Below, in pieces: positions 21,861-33,144 of a stretch of DNA of 64,000 nt (position 1 is the first letter of the stretch; each line of letters opens with the position of its first letter). Origin of the DNA: Capitulum mitella (Eukaryota; Arthropoda; Thecostraca; Pollicipedomorpha; Pollicipedidae). Under the pieces are notes generated by a model. It saw only the letters and a list, made by a program, of their open reading frames with translations. It made no database searches and had not been told where the DNA came from. The translations under genes were made by a program, and so were the position numbers. The stretch covers positions 10,479,501-10,543,500 of the forward strand of contig CP099841.1 of NCBI GenBank assembly GCA_030062745.1. Direction: 5' to 3'.

Positions 21861-22377
21861 AGCCCTGAACATCACACGATCTGTTTGCTGTTGCACGTGT
21901 ATGATGATACGTGATTTAGTGCTTAATGTCCCTCGAGGCGATACCCATTTAAATTTCTCTGACAAGGGGTTGCCGATACAGCTTGCTTAAACCAAAACCG
22001 CTTTGAAAACGAAAGATTACTATTTTCTTCTCGGTGGATCCCAGTTACTACGCCGAGTGTGCGACAGCTAGCTCATTTGACTGAAGTTAACCAGTTAGGA
22101 AATTTATCTAGAGGCAGACTAGCGCGTTACATGGTTGGCTTGGGGTCAAAATCGAAGCTTTTTATTGCACGCACACCTGTACACCCACTTCCCACAAACG
22201 AAGGATACCAAGTCTAACAAGTTGCGCGTTCACATGGACGGCATCTGGCCACCAATGCCCTAAATCTTGTTTGTGCTGGATGGCGTTAGTGACTTTGCAG
22301 CTAACCACAAGATTTGACGCCTCCAGCATCAACGGTTCCCAAGCCAAAGGCCTGAATGGCCAAGGGGCACATCTCAG
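21861..22377. other. Intergenic, no feature seen
   Basis: No repeat termini, coding signal or tandem structure recognised. Confidence 0.4.
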
Positions 22378-22879
22378 CACGTGCCTGTATGTGTGCGCAC
22401 CGCACACATACAGGCTGAAGCTGTTGACGTGCAAAACGGTTATATATATATATCGACTGCCACGTTTCTCGTGCTCCTGGATGCCAATTTCCAGCATTCT
22501 AGCGTAAACAGTTTTCCGGCAATGAAGAAGGAGTATTATTCTTGGGCACCTCGCGCTTCACGTGCAAGCTGCACCCCCGTTTCCACCTGAATCCACCGAA
22601 ATTTGATCGCCCAGCTGCCAGTCGGCCTTTCCAAGTCATCATCGCACCAAACTGCGCCTCTTGCGTCCTGTCAATTCGCCAGTAAGAAAAACAGGAGTGG
22701 AAAAGACCCGCACGTGTGACGCACGTGGCCAATTACACCGTGCCCATTATGAGGGGTATCGTTGGATAGGTCTAGTGTAGATTATCTACCCATCAAATTT
22801 TAGCCGCCCAAGTTACTTCTAACGGCACGCGGAGGCTCCTGATTCCAAATCAAAACAGGTGCCTGTGGTTCGCCACGTG
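22378..22879. promoter_or_regulatory. Cluster of five CACGTG E-boxes
   Basis: CACGTG occurs at 22378, 22559, 22711, 22722 and 22874, five copies in about 500 bases where one per 4 kb is expected by chance. It lies 3.0-3.5 kb upstream of the left SLC22 start codon. CACGTG binds bHLH factors, and its ACGTG core is shared with hypoxia elements. Function is inferred only from density and position. Confidence 0.35.
22383..22415. repeat. Perfect 14-bp hairpin
   Basis: GCCTGTATGTGTGC and GCACACATACAGGC are exact inverted copies separated by a 5-base loop (GCACC). It lies directly beside the first E-box. Function unknown. Confidence 0.85.
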
Positions 22880-24740
22880 GATCGCACATGGGTGCCGATC
22901 ACAAAAGCACGCACCGGCATGTGGGGCCCATGTTATCACCAGGTCTTGAGTCAACAGCTCCCGCCGTTTGACCTACAGCCATGAGTAATTGAATTCTGCA
23001 GAGGTACGGCTCACGCAACGTGGCACGCGCCATTCTCCACGAACCACTTCGAAACGTGCACCACGATCTGTGCGTCGAGTCGGGGCACCCGATGGTGCCA
23101 CCTGTGTCACAATGGGCCGGCGCGTTCGGGCGCTATACGCCCGGAGGCTTGGACTGACTGACTGACTGACTGAATGAATGCATGAATGAATGAATGACAA
23201 ACACCTCGATTTGAACTTTTACTAGCTACCGTCATGTATGGAATCTTACCAGCTAAGAGCGCGCAAAACACACTTTTACGTCTTTCGATTTATAGCTACG
23301 TTAAGATCCCTTTTTCGAATTCTTACGTGCACCAACACAAATATGTTTTATATAAGTTTATTTTCATTTCTATGTTAATTTTCTATCTCTTAGCTGGGTG
23401 CGCAAAAAGTATTTTTTTGTTTATTATGTTTGGATATTATGTTTCGATGTTAACGTATGATGCTGTTGTCGATGGAACTGAGGGTGGGGGCACTCCTGGT
23501 TGCCTGTTCATGGCTGAGGGCTGATAATAAAAAAATACAAAAACAGAGACTGCAGCAAGAAGTGTTTCTTTTTTGCGAAAATCCGTGTTACGACGTGCAG
23601 GGCGGTACGAAAAGAGCGACTGTAGCCGAACCGCGGGAAAAAAAACAGTCATGTTTGGGTGGACATGGGGCACAAAAGAAACAACAACACGTCGGTGTAG
23701 CAAGAAATCAACGTCCTCTAGACTATATTGAAGTGGAATGATAAGAGTTTCGAGAACCGAGTGCATGGTACCTTTCTGGGCGGCGTGGCCCCCCAGACCA
23801 TGAACCTGAGCGTTTGGCTTTTGGTACAAACGAATGACGGGACACGCATCGATACCATATTGTCACCGCCTGCGCACCTTGGTACATGCCGCGCGCACTG
23901 AAACTTGCTGTGCGCCATGCGACTGACCGTGAAATTCTCACTTCAGGTTGATGCGTTTCTAGCCAATGTGATCCGTGTTTGCCAAGAAAACTCGCCGGAA
24001 TCCAAACGCTTGTTGACGCAAGGTTTGACACTGTATGCAATTCTCGTTTTATCTGTTATACCTATATCTCTACTCCCCCGCCCCACCTCAAGCGCGCTTC
24101 ACGCGCCAACGACGGGATGTACGTTGCGTAACGAAAATTAGCCCGTTTACTGGTACAGCGCGATGCCTTTCGATCGGTACGCGGCACATGACGAATCTTC
24201 GACCCGTCTGTGCCCTAAACCGAAACACACATTTCCGGACAGACAGATAGAGAAACAGTCACGCTTTACTCAAATTTGGGATACGGATTAATCTTGTGTT
24301 GACACTGTAGCAACGTTTACCACGGCAATGATAGTGTCTCCAGTTTTGGGAACCAGGCATTGGCCTTTTCAATTTTCCTTTGATTCATTTTCAGCTGTAC
24401 CAGAAACCAGACGTTTACCAGAGTCCGTCTTATTAACCGCTTTCTCCGTACGGTTATAGTCAATAAGTGCAGTATGTCAAGCAGCGGCCAGCACGGAGCC
24501 AACGTGTTTTCGCCGAGAGCCTAGCGCCAACAGAGTGACAGAGCGATCACAGCGACGAGCCCCAGAAGCGATGATTCAGAAACAACGCTTCATTATGGAC
24601 AGAGGCAGGGCGTGTTCCCGGCGATCCGGTCAAAGACTTAGGGCTGAGCAAAGGCTGGGACGACACTCCGTTCGCCTAAACCTAGGTACAGGAGTTTAAA
24701 AAAATTGTGGTTTCCCAGTTTTTTTTTCACAGCTCACCTG
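22880..24740. other. Intergenic, simple repeat only
   Basis: A CTGA/GAAT simple repeat is at about 23153-23197. The rest shows short open frames in all phases with no protein-like composition, and no element termini. Confidence 0.45.
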
Positions 24741-25960
24741 GTATTCAGTGTGACTCAACACGCTGACTTACTCGGTCACTCTACCGAGACGGCACTAGCA
24801 ACAGCAGTGGCGTATATCACCAGCGATATTGATGCAAAGCAGGTTATGTCACTGGTCTCGGTTGACCTCTCGAGCGCGTCCGATTGCGTCAGCCACTACA
24901 TATTACTCCAAAACCTTGGATGGTATACTATTGTTGGTTTTAGGACCATCTGTCCAACGGGCATCAGCGCGTGTAAGGCGGTAAATTCGTGCAACATGTC
25001 ACTGCAGGTGTGCCGCAGGGGGGCCTCACTGGGCCAGTTCTCTTCTCACCTTACATGAAGGACATTACTCCCCATCTGGACTGCAAGATCGCCAGCTATG
25101 CTGACGGCAGTCAAATTTTGGGTCCCAGCGAAATTTCTGGCATCTCTCTAATGACAGCCCGTCTGGAGCTCAGCTTGCTGCGCCTCGAGGCATGGTGGCG
25201 GGCGAATTGCTTAAAATAGAACGCATCCAAAACTCAACACGTCATTTTCTGTAGCCGGCCAATGAAACGGCAGCTCCCCAACGTCATCCTGACGTTGGGC
25301 GACGCAGAGGTGACTCCCACTGCCTCCTAGAAAAATCTGGGGGTCGCCATGGACCACAGTGTTACCTGGCCTCAGCATGTGTGCGTGACAGCATAAGAGT
25401 ATAACAAATTTGTTTTACCTTTGGCTAAACATGGTAAATCACTATCTCAGTGTGTGCTAGCGAAGCTAATGCAGACTCTCGTTACTCTCCACTTATCATA
25501 TTGCGCAACTGTCTGGGGAGGTCTGTTTTAGCGACAGCATCTGCAAAAACTCTAGATTCGCACGCGTGTTCACCAAAACACCGCGCGGTGCTGCGCATAT
25601 CACCCCCGTGCTAAAGCAGCTTGGCTGGAGGTCAGTCGAGCACACGGTCAGGCATCAGGACCCCGCGCTAGTGCATCACGTCATGTATTCGCCGCACGCT
25701 CCCACGCGCTTGGGTTTATTATTTAAACCGAGAGCGGAAGTGAGCTAGAGGCGAACCAGAGCTAAGCGCAACGCCCTGGGCCTGCCATCGGTCAGGACAG
25801 AACTGGCTAAGCGCTCCCCGCAGTATGGGGCAACTGCCGTGTGGGACGGTCTACCCGAGCAGATTACAGGCGTGGTACCAAAGGCAGCTTTTAAATCCAA
25901 ATTATCGCTTTAGCCCCAAGTTTTCTGCATGTTTAGGTTCCGTGCTGACTTTCAGGTTGT
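24740..25960 (+). pseudogene. Degenerate non-LTR retrotransposon reverse transcriptase
   Basis: Conserved RT blocks occur in order across several frames: SVDLSSASDCVSHYILL (block A), GVPQGGLTGPVLFSPYM (block B), ASYADGSQILG (the YADD box with the second Asp replaced by Gly), NASKTQHVIF, LGVAMDHSVTWPQHV, then the thumb-like LHLSYCATVWGG. The order and spacing fit jockey/CR1-type LINEs. In-frame stops and at least two frameshifts interrupt it. The endonuclease domain and 5' end are missing. Confidence 0.85.
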
Positions 25961-26180
25961 GTCTGCGCGGTTACCTGCGTATGTGACGTTGCCATGACCA
26001 ACTGTTATTTTACGGCCACCCATGTCTCTCTAGCGTGCTGTTTCGCACCCATATTCCGCTGTACGTTTTTGTTTTCGAGATATCTGCCCAGAACTGAATT
26101 TTGGACAATATAGTAGAAAACACAACACAGTACAACACAATATCCTCGTGAAACTGTAACATTTCTTCGTACCTACCGAA

Positions 26181-26336
26181 CTACGAAGAAGGAGCCTGGA
26201 GCGGTAGCTGGGGCACACTGATGTGGTGGGATGACACGCGGCTGACCTCGGGGGGCGAGTCGCTCTTGCTCTCTTGGATGCGCGGCCGGTACTCGATACG
26301 GTAGTGTTGGCGAGATAGAGGTGCAAGCTCGGCAAA
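26181..26336 (-). CDS. Candidate downstream exon (low confidence)
   Basis: After the acceptor-like TGTGCGCAG there are 51 codons and a stop, starting FAELAPLSRQHYRIEYRPRI, hydrophilic and Ser/Pro-rich, with codon use resembling a real exon. If the right SLC22 gene used the candidate exon at 31574-31628, this one would follow in phase 0 and give a longer cytosolic tail. The terminal exon at 35512-35566 is a simpler choice, so this may be an alternative exon, an exon of an unseen gene, or chance. Confidence 0.22.
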   Translation of the reverse strand, partial: FAELAPLSRQHYRIEYRPRIQESKSDSPPEVSRVSSHHISVPQLPLQAPSS

Positions 26337-26969
26337 CTGCGCACATGATATCCCAAACGTTTTTTTTTTGAGCCGCAGAGGAGCCACGTGATGGCCATCA
26401 CCTGGAGTAAATGTTATGCTGTTGGGTCGTAGTTTCCTTTGTCCGCAGCCACACTTCCATCCTACCCCTCTCTTTCATACGGTAATGTGGTAGTCGAAAG
26501 GAATGTATACCATGTAAACATACTTCGGATGTATGTTCTGTTTTGTAATAATTCTACTCACGAACAATGCACATCGTTCTTTACGGCAGTTACGTTTTCG
26601 TGGCTGAAGACGACGATTTCGTCTCCAATCATAAAACGTGGTGTTTTATGCATTGGTAAGACACCTCCGTGTTATGACGTTCACTAATTCTAGATTCGTG
26701 GTCTTGCACCTCCAATAATCAAAAGTTCCTTCCTGGGCATCAGCTGATAATTCGACGACCTATCTTGTTTGCGTTGCGGCCGGTTTTTCGCACTGTTTGC
26801 ATAGAGTTCATCCCTGGTCATGGGGTTAACGGCTATCATCCGTGCGTCAGCAAAGAGGGACGCGATTGCATGAATCATTGTATGCAGAGATACACTATTC
26901 TAGGTATTCCGTAATCTTAATGTCCCTTGAGGAGAAATCGTGAAACCAAGTATTGTTATTTCGATGGGC
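26337..26969. other. Intergenic, no feature seen
   Basis: Nothing recognised between the candidate exon and the scaffold gap. Confidence 0.4.
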
Positions 26970-27469
26970 NNNNNNNNNNNNNNNNNNNNNNNNNNNNNNN
27001 NNNNNNNNNNNNNNNNNNNNNNNNNNNNNNNNNNNNNNNNNNNNNNNNNNNNNNNNNNNNNNNNNNNNNNNNNNNNNNNNNNNNNNNNNNNNNNNNNNNN
27101 NNNNNNNNNNNNNNNNNNNNNNNNNNNNNNNNNNNNNNNNNNNNNNNNNNNNNNNNNNNNNNNNNNNNNNNNNNNNNNNNNNNNNNNNNNNNNNNNNNNN
27201 NNNNNNNNNNNNNNNNNNNNNNNNNNNNNNNNNNNNNNNNNNNNNNNNNNNNNNNNNNNNNNNNNNNNNNNNNNNNNNNNNNNNNNNNNNNNNNNNNNNN
27301 NNNNNNNNNNNNNNNNNNNNNNNNNNNNNNNNNNNNNNNNNNNNNNNNNNNNNNNNNNNNNNNNNNNNNNNNNNNNNNNNNNNNNNNNNNNNNNNNNNNN
27401 NNNNNNNNNNNNNNNNNNNNNNNNNNNNNNNNNNNNNNNNNNNNNNNNNNNNNNNNNNNNNNNNNNNNN
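26970..27469. other. Scaffold gap of exactly 500 N
   Basis: A round-number run of N, almost certainly a placeholder of unknown true length. Frames read across it are meaningless. Confidence 0.99.
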
Positions 27470-28049
27470 ATTTCTTAACCAACTTCAAAGATAATTTTAT
27501 GCTAACAAAGACCACAGAAACGGAGGGGACTGGGTCTAGGCATGATGCGGGGAAATATTTAACAAGGGGTGAACGAGCACAGTCAGACGCACCAAGTCTT
27601 ACCCCAATTGAGGTCTGGCTGCGGACGAACATGTCCTAAAATCACCTCCATCGTATCCGATCCGCGAAATCCAAAGGTAGCAACGGTGCGCAATGTTATG
27701 CGTTCAACACCAGTAGACGGACACGGCGCATGTGAGACATTACTGACTAGCGATCAGCTGTGATCGCAATAGCCAATCAGATGCGTCCGTCCGTGGTCGC
27801 CCGCGACATTCAAGAGCGCCCGAGCCTCTGGAAATTTTATTCGGAGAAACCTACCAGGAAAATTCCGATGCGACGGGTCGGAAATTTCCATTTTCTCTTC
27901 CGAAATTTCCAATTCAGAAAAGTGTCGATTTCGGTAGTTTTCAATGCGCTGAATCCAACGGTGGTACTCATATGTGGCAGCCCTCGCTACTTTTCTAGTT
28001 TCAAGCGTCTAAACATTGGAAATTTCGCGCATTTCCACATTGTGAAAAC
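27470..28049. other. Intergenic, no gene seen
   Basis: It contains three close GGAAATTTCC-like palindromes (27885-28025), otherwise nothing recognised. Confidence 0.4.
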
Positions 28050-28526
28050 GGTCTATACAAACATTGTAATGCGATTTGTACATCTATAGCATAGCATGAC
28101 TAGCAGAAGCCAAAAAAGGTGTTTTTGCCTTTTTGTTCATTATGTTGTTGAAAAACTAATGCTCCTATTTTTGAAACCCTGTGAAAGCCCATGCATTTTC
28201 TCAGAATTTCAGATGCGTGTACCAATGGTAAAAGTCCTATCCATAATCTTTCCATTCATGCCAGTTTCATCGAAATCGGTTCATAAACAACGGAGTTAAA
28301 AGAAGTCCAAAAATACCCCTAATTTGAATATTTTTGCCCCCTGCATCCAAAACTTTTAAAATTTTGAAAATTTCTTTTTATAAAAATGTAGTTCACGTCA
28401 TGGCAAATCGATTGCCGTTTCTTGCGATGAAATCGGATGTGTAGTTCTCGAGATCTCGGGAGGGGCCGAATCCGACCCCCTGCCGGGAATCGACCATACC
28501 ATCTAGCCCTCCGGGAATAGGGTTAA
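28050..28526. mobile_element. TTAA-1 element, truncated
   Basis: It matches the last 480 bases of the copy at 14373-15539, from TATACAAACATTGTAATGCG to the intact end CCGGGAATAGGG-TTAA (28523-28526). The other half is missing. Confidence 0.88.
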
Positions 28527-29280
28527 TGCAGACTCAGACTCAGACTAAGCGATATAAACACTAATACTCTGACAGCAATATCTAATATATAATAATATGC
28601 CTATATATACTAGTTCTATAATAATACCTAACGAGTAATATAATAATGGCATTAACAACACTAATAACTGAAACTCCAGAAAAAGGCAATAAGACAGAAG
28701 CAAGGCATGAACCACGTTGAAGTGCGAGATGATGTCACCTCTAATAATAACAATGGACTTGCTTATGAGCATCTAAGACTTCAAGCAGTTTTCATGTTCA
28801 AAGTGGAAAAATGGAATAACTTAACTTTTGTTTGGTTTTAGAGCAGCGCCAGAATTACTTCGAAAGACGCTACTGAGGCGAAAAAAAGACGTATATATCG
28901 CGTCTACCAATGCAGTACATGGTACCAATACATGCAGTAGCCATAGTATACGTTTCATGGCAGGTATTTGCAACAAAAAAGACAGTGGTTCTCTAGCTAC
29001 ACTATACGCCCTCGTCGCGCCGACCTCCGGACCCACCTTTGCCCGGCGGGAGGATTGATGATAACCCCTTCCCCTAACATTTCGGGACCTATAGGTGGCA
29101 CAGAACAAGTTAAAGCAACGTCGGAAAGGCCTTTCGCAAAACTGGAAGAAAGCGCCAAGATATAATTTTATTAGCTGAATTTTGAGGACACCAGACGCCA
29201 TCTTAGGTCAAATCGCCTGTTCAAAAACTGTTTTATAATCAAGTCGTTTACGTGGCTGGAAAGAAGTGAAAACAAAAAAA
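28527..29280. other. Intergenic, no feature seen
   Basis: AT-rich with runs of ATAATA. Short open frames only. Confidence 0.4.
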
Positions 29281-29930
29281 GGCTGATGTACTACCTACCT
29301 GTTGCAGTGAAAGAGCCTTTGACGCCAACTTTGGCCATTTCACGCGAAATTGAGGGTGAAGGGAAAATCTCGTTTTTTTGTGAGGGCACGAGTCACGTTT
29401 TTTTCATTGCACAGGAATGTGTTTGAGCTAGATCACGCCACAAATGTTATGAGGATGCATATTAAGTCTGCAACCATAGTCAGAGGTTAGAGCAAAAAGA
29501 AGGGCTGTTGCACCTATCTGATGCAGTGGGAGAGCACCTGAGGCCAACTTTGGCCATTTCACGAGAAACTGAAAGTGCGGGGAAAACATTGTTTTTTTGT
29601 AAGGGCAAGAGTCACGTTTTGCTTTCTCATTGCATAAGATCATGTTTGAGCTAGATCACAACGCTAATAAAACTGAGTCTGCAACCATAGTCTGAGGTTA
29701 CAGCAGAAAGAAGGGCTGATGTACCTGTCTGAAGCAGTGAAAGAACACTTGAGGCAACCTTTAGCCATTTCACGCGAAACTGAAACTGAAAGGAAAATCT
29801 GGTCTTTCTGTAGGGGCAAGTCACCGCGCATCGCAGAAGAACGTGTTTGAGAGAGATCACGCCGCAACGTCTACAACCATGATATAAATGTTAAACAAGG
29901 TTAGCCTAGGTCAAACATTTGACGCATATA
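29281..29930 (+). repeat. Three diverged tandem units of about 211-222 bp
   Basis: Units begin GGCTGATGTA (29281), GGCTGTTGCA (29503) and GGCTGATGTA (29714). Each has the order TGCAGTG or AAGCAGTG, GCCATTTCACG(C/A)GAAA, GGCAAGAGTCAC or similar, and GTGTTTGAG...AGATCAC. The units differ from each other by roughly a fifth of positions, so the array is old. No coding function is apparent. Confidence 0.85.
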
Positions 29931-31136
29931 AGTCGAGAGTTCCAGGTGTCAGTCGTATTGTCTGCCGCCTTACAACTGATCAGACACAATACAGCATAAA
30001 ATTATACAACACCGTTTCATGCAATACCCTTTCTCCTCCATGATACCCGTGCCCAATGCATTTTCTTCACGTGAGTCACATAGGCACCGGGCGGCGGGCG
30101 CGGATGCAACGTAAAAAAAAAAAAATTATTAACGGAAAGTTACTTTAGCGATGGCCGGGGTCTTACTTTGTCGACCAGAAAGAACAATGGAGTAGTAAAA
30201 ACTGGACAGAAAGTAGACATAGTCAAGGTTGATATCCTTTGTGACTATACGAAGTGTGTAAGCATTGAAAACAAGTAGCATTTCTCGAAATACCTAGCCA
30301 GGTCATCTCGAGTCAAACGAGACTAGGTCAGTCTTGGAAGTAAATTTTTACCATTTATCAGTGCTTCTAAAACACATCAAGCTACTGATGAAGTTTATAA
30401 TAATAAACTCAATAAAATTCAAAGACTATAATCGATAGATACTATTCGGCCGCGGCAGCGGGTCTGAAATTTTGGTATGAAACGTGACCTGAACTCAGGT
30501 CACAAGCAGGAATTTGAATTTGCAAATGAAAAGAAAAGAATTACTACCAGAGTGTATATTCAAGCTTCAAAACCACCGAACTAGACACAATCTCAACCGA
30601 TAGCGTAAAAAGTCAGAAAGTATAGCTGACCTAAGGTTACTGACTTGACATGTCCAAAAACTCAAGACGATAGAATTGTTTCATCTGTCGTGTTCTGTCA
30701 ATGTCGCAAATTTCAAGTCCACCTACCCATCTGACAAAAAGTTACGACGCTTTACTCTTTCGGAACATGGTGTTACTTGAACTTTCTTGGGTCAATGACT
30801 TGAGGTGTCCTCAGGGTAAAAACACGGAAATATGTAACAAGAATTTATAAAAGCGTACCCTTCGTTTGATGTCGTTGCACCTCTTCGTGCTCTGGCCATC
30901 CTCAAAAACCGGAGGGAGGTTCTCATGACATCGTCCCCCCTTCCGTCCCAGGGAGGGTAAAATTGATCACGCTAACTTCTAGACAGGGCAGAAGATTAAA
31001 ATGGGCATGATGCATGTTACAGTTCATTAGCTGGGAACTCGCATGGCATGGCACTACAGCAATGCAAGACCATTCATAGACTGGAAGTTCCCTCATCCTG
31101 GAGCTTCACTTATCCTTGTCTTTTTTAGTTATGACA
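29931..31136. other. Intergenic, possible old TTAA-type relic
   Basis: 30470-30960 has AGGTCA/TGACCT hexamers and ends CCCCCCTTCCGTCCCAGGGA near 30955, like a TTAA-2 right end, but I could not find a left end. The rest is featureless. Confidence 0.35.
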
Positions 31137-31310
31137 CGGACTCGGATTCGCCTAAGGCGTTTCTGTCCCTGACTCGGACTCGAAATCGAAGTATGCTTTT
31201 TTAAGCATCACTCAGAATCGGACTCGGAATCACCAAACTGGAGGAGGCAAGTCGGTCTCAACCGGACTCAGACTACGTCATGCTCACTGTGCTAGACTCA
31301 GACCCATGTC
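31137..31310. repeat. Degenerate GACTCGGA-type short repeat
   Basis: Scattered GGACTCGG, GACTCGGACTCG, GGACTCGGAATC and GGACTCAGAC copies over about 170 bases; a related CAGACTCAGACTCAGACTAA occurs at 28528-28548. Confidence 0.6.
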
Positions 31311-31573
31311 TGGTTTTAATTAATGCTAGACGGCGTTACGCAAAGTGCAGTCGATCCCCCAACGTCCGCCCTCTCCCCGACCCCCGAAAGTCATCAGAAA
31401 AGTTCAAAACGCGGAGAGTTACGCTGCACGATGTGCATCATTAGAGGGTCGCCGCGCGTTGAAAGCCTCGGAAGAAGGCTAGACTAGGTCAAAACGGCTA
31501 GGACGATGAGGAGCGAGCCAAGCGTCGTCAGAGGCATGAGCAGCGTAGGGCACTGGACGACAGCCACCTTCAC

Positions 31574-31628
31574 CTTTTCCACGGTCATGGTGTAGCCGTA
31601 GGGTGAGCCGGGGGCGGCCCCGCAAACT
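31574..31628 (-). CDS. Candidate SLC22 alternative exon (low confidence)
   Basis: The acceptor ATTATCCAG is followed by one base and 18 codons (VCGAAPGSPYGYTMTVEK), then a strong donor AAAAG/GTGAAG. Its start phase fits exon 11 of the right SLC22 gene, and its end phase fits the candidate at 26181-26336. Read through the donor it continues to a hydrophobic stretch (LLMPLTTLGSLLIVLAVLT) and a stop at 31484-31486. The closer terminal exon at 35512-35566 makes both readings optional. Confidence 0.22.
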
Positions 31629-31849
31629 CTGGATAATTTAAACCTCGACAGGCGGAGAGATTCCCGTCCTCTTGAAGGAAAGAGGGGCCATGGAGGTTTC
31701 CCATGCTATCTCGAGAATGATAGGTGGTGAAGAAAATCAGAAACGTGGGCTGATACCTGCTGACTTATGTGAAGAAAAGCAACTTTTGATTTATGTGAGA
31801 TATAGCAAGTCAACTCATATCAAGTGGCCAAATCGCCAGAATGTGCGGT

Positions 31850-31876
31850 GTGTGTATTGTATTGTATTGTATTGTC
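31850..31876. repeat. Pentanucleotide microsatellite (GTATT)n
   Basis: About five GTATT units within TGTGTATTGTATTGTATTGT. Confidence 0.9.
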
Positions 31877-32029
31877 ATAGACACTAACAGGCACAGTCAC
31901 CCAAGTACTGATGCAGTCAGATATTAAAAGTAGGAGTCAAAATACGATTCAATCACAGTAGCCTAAATAAACATTATGACATGACACAGGGGTAAGTTTA
32001 AAGATATGACCCTACCGAGTGCGAGAAGT

Positions 32030-33115
32030 TGTGCACGTTTGACTTGTAGAAGCGCGTAGTGGACGTGAGAACGTCGACATTCCTAAAAGACTTCAGACAG
32101 GTATTGCACAGAGTGGGTATACGAGTGGGCAGTCATTGCTGGACAGTATTCACCCGAGCCAAAGGGATGCTTCGCATTCCGAGGGTACGCGGCACAGCCA
32201 AGCCGAATGCTGGCAGCGATTCAGAGCTGTCGAGGCTCGCATGGTGAACATTATACAGATTGTCATATTGCACTGCAGTCATATTGCACAAAGCGGGATT
32301 TCATACTGCGCGCGTTAAAGTGGGCCAGACGAATGCATGCTGACGAGAAGTTTATCCGAACTAAAAGCCTGCCATATGAGAAACTTGTGCTGTATGCGCT
32401 CCAGTCGTTTCAGATACGTGACAGAGCCCGAGCCCATTCAACACAACCGTACTCAAATGCGGAACAAACATGGGCGTCAAAAACGCATAGCATAGCCTCA
32501 TGATGTCATGTCCGGATAACTGCATGCTGCGGACGACAAGGTCAAGCATACGATTCGCCTTGGCTATTGTTGAATCGATGTGGTGAGCAAGTGGGCTTTG
32601 TGTCTAGTAGGACATCCAGGTCCTGGGTCTCGGCACTACGCTCAAGAGCGGTCTCGCTCAGCGTATATGTGGCTAGGATTGGGGATTGGCGTAATGAGAA
32701 GGATATTACGTGGCATTTTGTAGGATTTTAGGTGTCATTTACGCGACCACGATGAGAGACGGTCAATGTCGGCCTGAAGGGCGTCAGTGTCGGCCGTAGA
32801 CGAGATGAGGTGGTATAACTTGATGTCGTCGGCAAACATGATGCACTTGGTCTGGATGAGGGCAGGTAAGTCGGAAGTAAAGGAGATGAAAAGAAGTGGG
32901 CCAAATAAGCTACTTCCGGGACCACCGGATTTGACTGGAATACAGTCAGAAAACTTGCCGTCAAGGACGAGTCGTTACCTGCGTTTGGTCAAGTAAGATT
33001 CAGTCCATGAGTGCGGGTATTTTGAGTTTGCGGAGTAGCAGCGCGTGATTTACGCCTGGAAATGCCGGTGAGAAATCAGTGTAAATGGCATCGGTCTGTA
33101 CACCATCATGGATCG
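32030..33115 (-). pseudogene. Second non-LTR reverse transcriptase relic (jockey-like)
   Basis: On the minus strand, in order and over changing frames: AIYTDFSPAFPGVNHALLLR (block A region), a region reading LFGPLLFISFTSDLPAL, the catalytic box CIMFADDIKLYHLISS with both Asp kept, LQADIDRLSSWS, HHIDSTIAKANRMLDLVVRS, and a C-terminal VPRTLGMRS...ARVNTVQQ-type segment found at jockey ORF2 ends. Stops and frameshifts are frequent. It is cut at 33115, close to the TTAA-1 element starting at 33145. It is not a copy of the relic at 24740. Confidence 0.85.
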
Positions 33116-33144
33116 AGTCCCAATTATAATTAAGTCTACTATTA

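Noticed and set aside
26895..27639. Open frames of 180-245 codons across the N run
   Set aside because: Most of each frame is undefined sequence, so they carry no information.
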